From contig DMPG01000161.1 in assembly GCA_003456055.1 (NCBI GenBank), forward strand, positions 1 through 5,151: a stretch of 5,151 nucleotides of DNA, read 5' to 3'. Source of the stretch: Bacteroidota bacterium. Its GTDB lineage: Bacteria > Bacteroidota > Ignavibacteria > UBA10030 > UBA8401. The notes beneath the pieces were generated by a model. The model was not told the DNA's origin. It worked only from the letters and a program-made list of their open reading frames with translations, and did no database searches. Made by a program: the position numbers and the translations under genes. Shown in pieces: positions 1 through 5,151 of the stretch (its first letter is position 1; every line of letters begins with the position of its first letter).

Positions 1-187
1 TGATCTTCTGACCATAGAAAGGTTTCTTATCATTTGGAGTATTTTTTAAATCGTCATACAATGAAGCAAGTTTGCCGCTGCGGGAGAGAAATTCAATACG
101 AAATTTTTCTAAATCTTCAATTGATGAGATTATCGGGAGAAGTTTATCTACTTCTGCTTGCAGTTCTGATATTTTTTTCTCGAGCAT
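1..187 (-). CDS. pheS: Phenylalanyl-tRNA synthetase alpha subunit, N-terminal fragment (cut by window edge)
   Basis: PheS is the catalytic alpha subunit of the alpha2-beta2 enzyme that charges tRNA-Phe in the cytoplasm. Only 62 codons from the ATG at 187-185 are inside the window. They read MLEKKISELQAEVDKLL and onward, and match the N-terminal helical arm (a coiled coil that contacts tRNA). The stretch FRIEFLSRSGKLASLYDDL (residues 29-47) lines up with VRVEYLGKKGHLTLQMTTL of E. coli PheS as I recall it, including the Leu/Ser-x-x-Gly turn between the two helices. The class II catalytic core is beyond the left edge. The position just after rplT is the usual one for pheS, normally followed by pheT. 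The ribosome binding site is weak: only a TGAG/GAG-like stretch lies 6-9 nt upstream. A strong terminator-like hairpin lies between it and rplT. Identity is inferred from this short alignment plus gene order, and both agree. Confidence 0.87.
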   Translation of the reverse strand, partial: MLEKKISELQAEVDKLLPIISSIEDLEKFRIEFLSRSGKLASLYDDLKNTPNDKKPFYGQKI

Positions 188-189
188 AG

Positions 190-202
190 ATCACTCAGTG
201 AT
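190..202. repeat. 13-bp perfect palindrome just before pheS start
   Basis: ATCACTCAGTGAT is an inverted repeat of two 6-base arms around one central base. It ends 2 bp before the pheS ATG. As RNA it can form only a tiny stem, so if it means anything it is more likely a DNA-binding dyad, or it simply overlaps the weak SD. It lies downstream of the terminator hairpin, in the only space between that hairpin and pheS. No function can be assigned and chance occurrence is plausible. Confidence 0.3.
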
Positions 203-254
203 AAAATAAAAAAACTCCCCACCGCATGTATTACCAATGATGCGGTGAGAAGTT
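203..254 (-). terminator. Intrinsic terminator or attenuator between rplT and pheS
   Basis: Read on the minus strand, arms 254-240 and 227-213 form an uninterrupted 15-bp stem (13 Watson-Crick pairs and 2 G-T/G-U pairs) around the 12-nt loop 239-228. The T-rich tail runs from 214 to 203 (seven T, A, four T). This is a textbook Rho-independent terminator. It begins only 5 nt after the rplT stop codon and ends about 16 nt before the pheS ATG, leaving no room for a conventional promoter with a leader. It therefore either ends the thrS-rplT transcript with partial read-through, or works as an attenuator for pheS. In E. coli pheST is also controlled by attenuation downstream of rplT, but with a separate leader peptide (pheL) that I do not find here. 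Confidence 0.88.
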
Positions 255-259
255 TTCAA

Positions 260-607
260 TTACGCTTTAACAAAGTTTACAATTTCTGTAAATGCTTCGG
301 GATTATGAACAGCAAGTTCTGCCAATACCTTTCTATTGATATTGACTTCTTTTTTGTTCAATCCTGCGATGAGTTTAGAATACGTTATCCCATGCAATCT
401 GGCTGCGGCGTTGATACGTGCAATCCATAATTGACGGTATGTTCGTTTTTTGGCTTTGCGATCGCGATATGCATACTGCATCCCTTTATCCAAGTGATGC
501 TTTGCAATGGTGATCAGTTTACTTCTCGCACCCCAGTAGCCTCTCGCTTGCGATAATATTCGCTTGCGACGGCGGTGGGAGGCAACTTTATTCTGCGACC
601 TTGGCAT
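260..607 (-). CDS. rplT: Large-subunit ribosomal protein L20 (bL20)
   Basis: L20 is an early-assembly protein of the 50S subunit that binds 23S rRNA; in several bacteria it also represses its own operon by binding mRNA. The 115-residue product is of normal length (E. coli about 118). The basic N-terminal extension (residues 1-30, rich in Arg/Lys, with ARGYWGARS at 21-29) and the hallmark block [12 protein letters not shown] (44-55) followed by [12 protein letters not shown] (59-70) and GITYSKLI (73-80) are unmistakable. The globular C-terminal domain (about 60-115) is complete. The ATG at 607-605 is preceded by AAGGAG at 623-618, 10 nt upstream, which fixes the start. It follows rpmI by 43 nt, and its stop codon almost touches the terminator hairpin before pheS. 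Confidence 0.98.
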   Translation of the reverse strand: MPRSQNKVASHRRRKRILSQARGYWGARSKLITIAKHHLDKGMQYAYRDRKAKKRTYRQLWIARINAAARLHGITYSKLIAGLNKKEVNINRKVLAELAVHNPEAFTEIVNFVKA

Positions 608-650
608 AGTTGCTCTTCTCCTTTATGAATGAATGGAACTGTGAATTAAA

Positions 651-845
651 TTACGCTACCAGCATTTCTTTGATCTTCTTTGAATCTGCTTTCGACACAT
701 ATCCTGCTTTGCGCAGTCTGCGTTTACGTTTCGTCGTCTTGCTTGTAAGAATATGACTACGATTCATTTTGCGGCGTTTGATCTTTCCAGTTGCCGTTAC
801 GCTGAATGTTTTACGCGCACCGCGGTGCGATTTCATCTTAGGCAT
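651..845 (-). CDS. rpmI: Large-subunit ribosomal protein L35 (bL35)
   Basis: L35 is a small, very basic protein of the 50S subunit. The 64-residue product has the standard length and the diagnostic start [14 protein letters not shown] (1-14), with the [17 protein letters not shown] segment (20-36) and the [16 protein letters not shown] segment (39-54) typical of the family. The ATG at 845-843 has TGAGGT at 855-850 with 4 nt to the start, so it is well supported. The infC stop codon (859-857) is 11 nt upstream and overlaps the region of this SD, so translation of infC and rpmI is probably coupled. Both genes clearly share one transcript. In E. coli L20 represses rpmI through a long-range RNA structure; I could not identify such a structure here by eye. 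Confidence 0.98.
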   Translation of the reverse strand: MPKMKSHRGARKTFSVTATGKIKRRKMNRSHILTSKTTKRKRRLRKAGYVSKADSKKIKEMLVA

Positions 846-856
846 TACTACCTCAT

Positions 857-1411
857 TTATGATTGTTCTTGTTTTTGTTTTTCAACTCGTTGTTTTGCTG
901 TTTTGTCTGGAGCAAAGATCATCACCATGAAACGACCTTCCATCTTTGCCATCTGATCAACTTTTGAATACGCTGCAAGCTTTTCAGTAAGTTGGTTCAA
1001 TAATTCGAATCCGCGTTCCTTATACGCTACTTCACGGCCTTTAAAGATGACAGTCGCTTTTACTTTGTCACCATCTTCAAGAAACTGGATCGCATGTTTT
1101 GCTTTAAATTCAAAATCATGTGTATCCGTACTTGGATGGAATCGCAACTCTTTCAATTGAGAAACATGTTGATGCTTCTTCTGTAATTTTTCTTTCTTTT
1201 GAATTTCGTATTTAAATTTACCGAAATCCATTATCTTACAGACCGGAGGCGTAGCGTTCGGCACAACTTCGATCAGATCTTTTCCTCTTTGCACGGCAAT
1301 TGCCAATGCTTCACGCGGTGACATCACTCCAACTTGTCCGCCGCCGTCTTCAATAACACGGATAACATCTCCGCGAATTTCTTCGTTAATACGAGGTCGT
1401 TTTTCTTTAAT
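857..1411 (-). CDS. infC: Translation initiation factor IF-3, starting at a rare ATT codon
   Basis: IF3 binds the 30S subunit, keeps it from joining 50S too early and checks the start codon-initiator tRNA pairing. From the ATT at 1411-1409 the product is 184 residues, against about 180 in E. coli. The N-domain opens with (M)[13 protein letters not shown] (1-14), the family's RINxxIR signature, followed by [12 protein letters not shown] (28-39) and [15 protein letters not shown] (55-69). A Lys-rich linker helix (about 70-84) leads to the C-domain with QLKELRFHP (85-93), IFKGREVAY and [12 protein letters not shown] near the end. The nearest conventional starts, GTG at 1327-1325 and ATG at 1324-1322, would remove the first 28 or 29 residues, including RINEEIR. 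No ATG, GTG or TTG exists upstream in frame before the stop at 1456-1454. AGGAG lies 8 nt before the ATT. Use of ATT is the known basis of IF3 autoregulation in E. coli. Confidence 0.96.
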   Translation of the reverse strand: MKEKRPRINEEIRGDVIRVIEDGGGQVGVMSPREALAIAVQRGKDLIEVVPNATPPVCKIMDFGKFKYEIQKKEKLQKKHQHVSQLKELRFHPSTDTHDFEFKAKHAIQFLEDGDKVKATVIFKGREVAYKERGFELLNQLTEKLAAYSKVDQMAKMEGRFMVMIFAPDKTAKQRVEKQKQEQS

Positions 1412-1419
1412 GTGAGTCT

Positions 1420-1424
1420 CTCCT
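1420..1424 (-). promoter_or_regulatory. Shine-Dalgarno sequence that fixes the ATT start of infC
   Basis: On the minus strand AGGAG is followed by AGACTCAC (8 nt) and then ATT. This spacing is ideal for an SD. No comparable SD precedes the internal GTG or ATG at 1327-1322, nor the other in-frame ATT at 1450-1448. It is therefore the main evidence, together with protein homology, that infC starts at 1411. Confidence 0.85.
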
Positions 1425-1445
1425 AGTGTTGATAAAAAATGTAGA

Positions 1446-1453
1446 CAAATATA
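1446..1453 (-). promoter_or_regulatory. Possible internal promoter element upstream of infC (TAnnTTTG match)
   Basis: TATATTTG on the minus strand matches the -7 box TAnnTTTG known from Bacteroidota primary-sigma promoters. It sits immediately after the thrS stop codon and about 34 nt before the infC start, a suitable distance for a transcript of infC-rpmI-rplT separate from thrS. No convincing -33 TTTG/TTG element is present at 19-21 nt upstream, and an 8-base motif with two free positions is easily found by chance in AT-rich DNA. E. coli also has promoters serving infC within thrS, which makes the idea reasonable but not shown. Confidence 0.25.
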
Positions 1454-3373
1454 CTAAATTTCATGCAATAATTTTTGAATTACTTCTTCAATCGCCAGTA
1501 CTCCAATATCCCCTTTTTTATGCTGTCGAACAGAGACTGAACCGGCTTCTTTTTCTTTTTCACCAACAACGAGCATAAATGGTATTTTTTTAACTTCATG
1601 TTCTCGAATTTTGTACCCAATCTTCTCGTTTCGTGAATCGATTTCGACACGTAATCCTGCTTCAGTCATTTGAGCTACAACCTTTTGTGCATATTCAAGC
1701 TGCCCATCGGTGATCGGGAGAACAACGGCCTGAACCGGTGCAAGCCATAATGGAAACTCACCGGCGTAATGTTCAATAAGCAATCCGACAAACCGTTCCA
1801 TCGAACCAAATGGAGCTCTATGAATTATCACCGGCCGATGTTTTTGACCATCGGCACCTACATATTCTAACTGAAATCGTTCCGGCATTACATAATCAAC
1901 TTGAACGGTACCTAATTGCCATGTTCTGCCGATCACATCCTTCACCATAAAATCTATTTTGGGACCGTAAAATGATGCCTCACCAATTCCAATAAAATAA
2001 TTCAATCCCATTTCATCGGCAACTTCTTTGATCTCTCGCTGAGCAAGTTCCCAAAACTTTGCATCACCGCCGTACTTTTCAAGATTCTTTTCGTCGCGAT
2101 ACGATAATCGGGTTGTAACCTGCATATCAAATGTTTTAAAAACCAATTGTGTCAATTCAACAGTATTTTTAATTTCCTGTTTCAATTGATCGTGCGTACA
2201 ATAAATATGCGCATCATCCTGCGTAAATCCGCGAACTCGTGTGAGTCCACTCATTTCACCGGATTGTTCATATCGATATACAGTACCGAATTCTGCCAAG
2301 CGAACCGGAAGATCGCGATATGAACGAGGTTTAGAAGAATAAATATGATGATGATGCGGGCAGTTCATTGGTTTCAGTAAGAACTGTTCGCCATCTTCCA
2401 TCGTAATTGGCGCGAACTGTGAATCTTTGTAATACGGATAATGACCGGATGTTTTGTATAATTCTAAATTTCCGATATGCGGAGTAATTACAGATTGATA
2501 TCCGCGCTTTCGCTGTTCTTTCCGTAAAAAATTTTCAAGATTCTCTCTTATAATCGTTCCTTTGGGAAGCCAGATCGGTAACCCTGAACCAACTTTGGGG
2601 GAAATTAAAAATATTTCCAATTCCACACCGAGTTTCCTATGGTCACGTCGTTTTGCTTCTTCTAAACGGAAAAGATGATCATCAAGTTCTTGTTTGGTCG
2701 GGAACGTAATACCATAAATGCGCTGCAGCATTTTATTTTTTTCACTGCCTCGCCAATATGCCCCTGCTATGCTTAACAATTTTACAAATTTTATTTTACC
2801 GGTCGATGGAATATGCGGACCGTAACAGAGATCAGTGAAATTTCCCTGAGTGTACATGCTGATCTGCTGACCTTTGAACTCCTCCAGCAATTCCAATTTG
2901 TACGGATCATTCTTCTTCGTAAAATATTCAACGGCTTCTTCCCAGCTAACTTCTTTTCGTGCAAACGGAACATCGCGTTTGGTCAATTCAGCCATCTTGT
3001 CTTCCAACTTTTTCAAGTCTTCGGATGTTAATGAATGATCTCCCATATCAATGTCATAGTAATACCCATTTTCGATTGGCGGACCGATACCAAATTTTGT
3101 TCCTGGAAAAATCGCTTCGATCGCTTCTGCCATAACGTGCGCAGAACTATGCCAGTAGGTTCGCTTTCCTTCTTCATTATCCCACGTAAATATTTTGATC
3201 TCCGCATCAGCCGTAATCGGACGATGCAGATCCCACACTTCTCCATTCACAGAAACAGCCAATGCTTTTTTTGCGAGAGAGTTGCTTAATGAATCGGCAA
3301 TCTTTGAACCGGTAATACCTTGTTCGAACTCTTTTACTGAGCCGTCAGGAAATGTAATTTTTAATAATGTCAT
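1454..3373 (-). CDS. thrS: Threonyl-tRNA synthetase
   Basis: ThrRS attaches threonine to tRNA-Thr in the cytoplasm and hydrolyses mischarged Ser-tRNA-Thr. The 639-residue protein is full length for the bacterial type. Domains in order: TGS (about 1-62, ITFPDGS at 6-12); editing domain with HSSAH (H75, H79) and CYGPH (C183, H187), the four residues of the editing site; class II catalytic core (about 245-540); anticodon-binding domain (about 545-639). The catalytic zinc ligands are all present: C338 in MNCPHH, H389 in DDAH and H518 in IIHRAPFGSMERF. Motif 2 Arg is R367 (VYRYE) and motif 3 Arg is R527. The ATG at 3373-3371 gives the usual start of the TGS domain, but no SD precedes it; instead a T-rich tail of a terminator hairpin ends 7-8 nt upstream. 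infC begins 42 nt after its stop. Synthetase and editing functions both look intact. Confidence 0.99.
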   Translation of the reverse strand: MTLLKITFPDGSVKEFEQGITGSKIADSLSNSLAKKALAVSVNGEVWDLHRPITADAEIKIFTWDNEEGKRTYWHSSAHVMAEAIEAIFPGTKFGIGPPIENGYYYDIDMGDHSLTSEDLKKLEDKMAELTKRDVPFARKEVSWEEAVEYFTKKNDPYKLELLEEFKGQQISMYTQGNFTDLCYGPHIPSTGKIKFVKLLSIAGAYWRGSEKNKMLQRIYGITFPTKQELDDHLFRLEEAKRRDHRKLGVELEIFLISPKVGSGLPIWLPKGTIIRENLENFLRKEQRKRGYQSVITPHIGNLELYKTSGHYPYYKDSQFAPITMEDGEQFLLKPMNCPHHHHIYSSKPRSYRDLPVRLAEFGTVYRYEQSGEMSGLTRVRGFTQDDAHIYCTHDQLKQEIKNTVELTQLVFKTFDMQVTTRLSYRDEKNLEKYGGDAKFWELAQREIKEVADEMGLNYFIGIGEASFYGPKIDFMVKDVIGRTWQLGTVQVDYVMPERFQLEYVGADGQKHRPVIIHRAPFGSMERFVGLLIEHYAGEFPLWLAPVQAVVLPITDGQLEYAQKVVAQMTEAGLRVEIDSRNEKIGYKIREHEVKKIPFMLVVGEKEKEAGSVSVRQHKKGDIGVLAIEEVIQKLLHEI

Positions 3374-3379
3374 ATGTCA

Positions 3380-3421
3380 AAATAAATAAAAAAATCGGAG
3401 GAACTTGCAATCTCCGATTTT
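3380..3421 (-). terminator. Intrinsic terminator or attenuator hairpin directly in front of thrS
   Basis: On the minus strand arms 3421-3412 (AAAATCGGAG) and 3400-3391 (CTCCGATTTT) form a perfect 10-bp stem around the 11-nt loop 3411-3401. The tail continues TTTATTTATTTT down to about 3380. It follows the protease stop codon by about 100 nt and would end that transcript. Its tail ends about 7 nt before the thrS ATG, so any ordinary thrS mRNA must start upstream and pass through it. The rest of the 148-nt spacer (3374-3521) is AT-rich; I see no strong promoter in it, only a poor TTGCAT/TTAAAT pair around 3475-3448, and no T-box-like conserved sequence. A leaderless thrS mRNA is the alternative. 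Confidence 0.8.
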
Positions 3422-3521
3422 GAATATCATAGAATTTGCTTAATGAATTTAACGAAAAACAGCACGAAATGCAATAAAAGTCTTTATAATTCAGAATAAT
3501 TTGATGATTCGTTCGCCATTT

Positions 3522-5151
3522 TTACAAATTCTTAAATAAAAAGTTTGTAATAAGAGTATAAAGATGAATTCGGGTTGTTCCTCCCCCGATTCCATGGTTT
3601 TTATTGGGATAATACATCGTATCAAACTGCTTATTTGCCTGCTGCAATGCCGATGTAAGCGTAACAGCGTTTTGGAAATGAACATTGTCATCACTGGTAC
3701 CGTGGATCAAAAGAAATTTCCCTTTAAGTTTCGATGCGTAGCTTAATGGTGAACTCTCTTTATACCCGGCAGGATTATTTTCCGGAGTTCCCATGAACCG
3801 TTCCGTATAAATATTGTCATAAAATTTCCAGTTCGTTACGGGAGCAACAGCAACTGCAGTTTTGAAATAATCAGCACCCTTTAAAATTGTCAGAGCTGCC
3901 ATGTATCCGCCATAACTCCAACCCCAAATACCAATTCTTTCTTTATCAACATACGAAAGAGATGAAAGATATTTTGCACCTTCTACTTGATCATTGACTT
4001 CCCATTTCCCAAGATTTTTATAGGTCACTTTCTTAAATGAAGCGCCACGAGCTCCGGTCCCTCTGTTGTCAACCATAAAGACAAGATACCCTTTATCTGC
4101 CAGCATTGAGTACCAAAGATAATTGGAACCGCCCCATGAGTCTCGAACAACCTGTGAACCTGGTCCTCCGTACGTAAACACAAGCACCGGATATTTTTTG
4201 GTTGAATCAAAATTTAATGGTTTAAGCAAACTAGCGTATAACAAAATATTATCAGAAGTTTTAAATGTAAAAAATGATGTTTTTGCCAACGAATATTCTT
4301 TTAAACTCAGAATTTCATTTTTTTCGATTGGATATATTTCCGTACCATTATTTTTCATCATTGTTATTTTTGATGGAGTCGATGAATTGTTATAATAGCC
4401 AATGTAATTATCAAAGGTCGGCGAAAAATTAGCTGAGTTGGTTCCGGACTTTGTTGAAAGCTGTTTCTTTTTACTCCCATCGAGTTTTATCGAATAAATT
4501 TGTCGATCAATTGGAGAGGATTCCGACGAAGTAAAATAGACCAATCCATTTTTCTCATCAACTCCATAGAAAGCATCAATATCCCAGTCACCTTTTGTAA
4601 TTTGATTGATCAGAGTTCCGTCATTTTTATAAAGATACAAATGATTATATCCGTCTTTATCAGATGCCCATGTAAACTGTCCATTTTTTAAAAATCGAAG
4701 ATCATCATTAACATCAAGCCATGTATCGCTTTTTTCAGTAAGAACTACTGTAGCCGATTTCTTTGCAACATCATACAATAAAAGTTCAATTTGATTTTGT
4801 TCACGATTGAGTCGTTGAAAGGATAAAAGATTCTTGTCAGCAGTCCACTGCATTCGCGGTATATAGATATCATCACTTGATCCAAGATCAATCCATTCCG
4901 TTCTCCCCGTTGCAACATCAAGAACGCCAATATTCACGATCGAATTTGGATCGCCCGGTTTTGGATAATGCATTGAGATCAATTTAAGATGAGTTGAATC
5001 CCATTCTGTCATGGTATATTCAGGAACAAGACTTTCCTCCAAATGCCAATACGCTATCTTAGAACCATCGGTTGACCAACTCCAACCATCCGATATTCCA
5101 AATTCTTCTTCGTAGACCCAGTCGAATTTTCCATTGATGATGTGTTCTGCA
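3522..5151 (-). CDS. Dipeptidyl peptidase IV family serine protease (S9B), N-terminus beyond window
   Basis: Enzymes of this family cut dipeptides, typically X-Pro or X-Ala, from peptide N-termini; in this group of bacteria they are usually periplasmic or membrane-anchored. 542 codons are visible and the frame is open through the right edge. Residues 10-18 of the fragment read DWVYEEEFG, the loop whose Glu pair holds the substrate's free amino group in DPP IV, which separates it from plain prolyl oligopeptidases. A beta-propeller domain (N_term DPPIV) fills to about residue 290. The alpha/beta-hydrolase domain follows: TYGGPGSQ with the likely oxyanion Tyr (327), VDNRGTGARG, nucleophile Ser412 in GWSYGGYM, YTERFMGTP, Asp487 in HGTSDDNVHFQN and His519 in KNHGI. 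The triad is complete. The codon at 5042 (TTG) is internal, not the start, since homologous sequence continues upstream. Roughly 170-200 N-terminal residues, including any signal peptide, are missing. It is unrelated in function to the translation cluster downstream. Confidence 0.95.
   Translation of the reverse strand, partial: AEHIINGKFDWVYEEEFGISDGWSWSTDGSKIAYWHLEESLVPEYTMTEWDSTHLKLISMHYPKPGDPNSIVNIGVLDVATGRTEWIDLGSSDDIYIPRMQWTADKNLLSFQRLNREQNQIELLLYDVAKKSATVVLTEKSDTWLDVNDDLRFLKNGQFTWASDKDGYNHLYLYKNDGTLINQITKGDWDIDAFYGVDEKNGLVYFTSSESSPIDRQIYSIKLDGSKKKQLSTKSGTNSANFSPTFDNYIGYYNNSSTPSKITMMKNNGTEIYPIEKNEILSLKEYSLAKTSFFTFKTSDNILLYASLLKPLNFDSTKKYPVLVFTYGGPGSQVVRDSWGGSNYLWYSMLADKGYLVFMVDNRGTGARGASFKKVTYKNLGKWEVNDQVEGAKYLSSLSYVDKERIGIWGWSYGGYMAALTILKGADYFKTAVAVAPVTNWKFYDNIYTERFMGTPENNPAGYKESSPLSYASKLKGKFLLIHGTSDDNVHFQNAVTLTSALQQANKQFDTMYYPNKNHGIGGGTTRIHLYTLITNFLFKNL

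Noticed and set aside
245..430. Plus-strand open frames such as this one and others opposite thrS and the protease
   Set aside because: They lie antisense to well-supported genes, have no recognisable protein features and no ribosome binding site of note; they are shadows of the minus-strand coding.
857..1327. infC starting at GTG 1327 or ATG 1324
   Set aside because: Both would lose the RINEEIR segment conserved in IF3, and neither has an SD at proper distance. The upstream ATT has both homology and an SD.
1448..1450. Second in-frame ATT as an alternative infC start
   Set aside because: It has no SD, and the 13 residues it would add do not resemble IF3; it lies next to the thrS stop.
1412..1453. 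L20-binding leader upstream of infC as in Bacillus
   Set aside because: The thrS-infC gap is only 42 nt and shows no hairpin of the size such leaders need.
3374..3521. T-box riboswitch controlling thrS
   Set aside because: The spacer is too short for a typical T-box leader and I see no T-box consensus (such as GGTGGAACCGCG) on the minus strand; only a simple hairpin is present.
5040..5042. TTG at 5042 as start of the protease gene
   Set aside because: The frame continues upstream to the window edge and encodes the DPP IV signature DWVYEEEFG, so the gene begins outside the window.
1..5151. Undescribed system, mobile element, CRISPR array or signs of gene transfer
   Set aside because: All coding space is filled by known housekeeping genes and one known protease family; no direct repeats, transposase or tRNA-like sequence was seen, and composition looks even throughout.

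Overview
The window is a stretch of a bacterial chromosome in which every recognisable gene lies on the minus strand, so it is transcribed right to left. In that order it holds the 3' part of a secreted-type dipeptidyl peptidase IV family protease (S9B), then thrS, infC, rpmI, rplT and the first 62 codons of pheS. thrS-infC-rpmI-rplT-pheS is the classic translation cluster found in many bacteria, E. coli included. I see no mobile element, CRISPR array, tRNA or rRNA, and no gene of unknown family.

The likely source is a moderately AT-rich member of the Bacteroidota/Chlorobiota/Ignavibacteriota (FCB) group. This rests on the general look of L20 (N-terminus [10 protein letters not shown], then ARGYWG), on motif 3 of ThrRS (HRAPFGSMERF), on the S9B DPP IV gene next door and on the base composition. 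It is an inference from remembered family patterns, not a search. Clear Shine-Dalgarno sequences before infC, rpmI and rplT fit Ignavibacteriota or Chlorobiota somewhat better than typical Bacteroidia, which rarely use them.

Layout: 5151-3522 DPP IV-like protease, whose N-terminus lies beyond the window; 3521-3374 spacer with an intrinsic-terminator hairpin ending almost on the thrS start; 3373-1454 thrS; 1453-1412 short spacer with a possible promoter element and a strong SD; 1411-857 infC, starting at a rare ATT codon; 845-651 rpmI, 11 nt after infC; 607-260 rplT, 43 nt after rpmI; 254-203 a strong 15-bp terminator or attenuator hairpin five bases after the rplT stop; 187-1 start of pheS.

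The five cluster genes all serve translation: charging of tRNA-Thr and tRNA-Phe, initiation factor 3, and two proteins of the large ribosomal subunit. The most informative points are regulatory. The infC reading frame has no ATG, GTG or TTG that gives a full-length IF3, but has an ATT at the expected place with an AGGAG 8 nt before it; this matches the AUU-based autoregulation known for E. coli infC. Two intrinsic-terminator hairpins sit directly in front of thrS and pheS with little or no room for a promoter after them, which suggests that both synthetase genes are reached by controlled read-through. No undescribed system was found.
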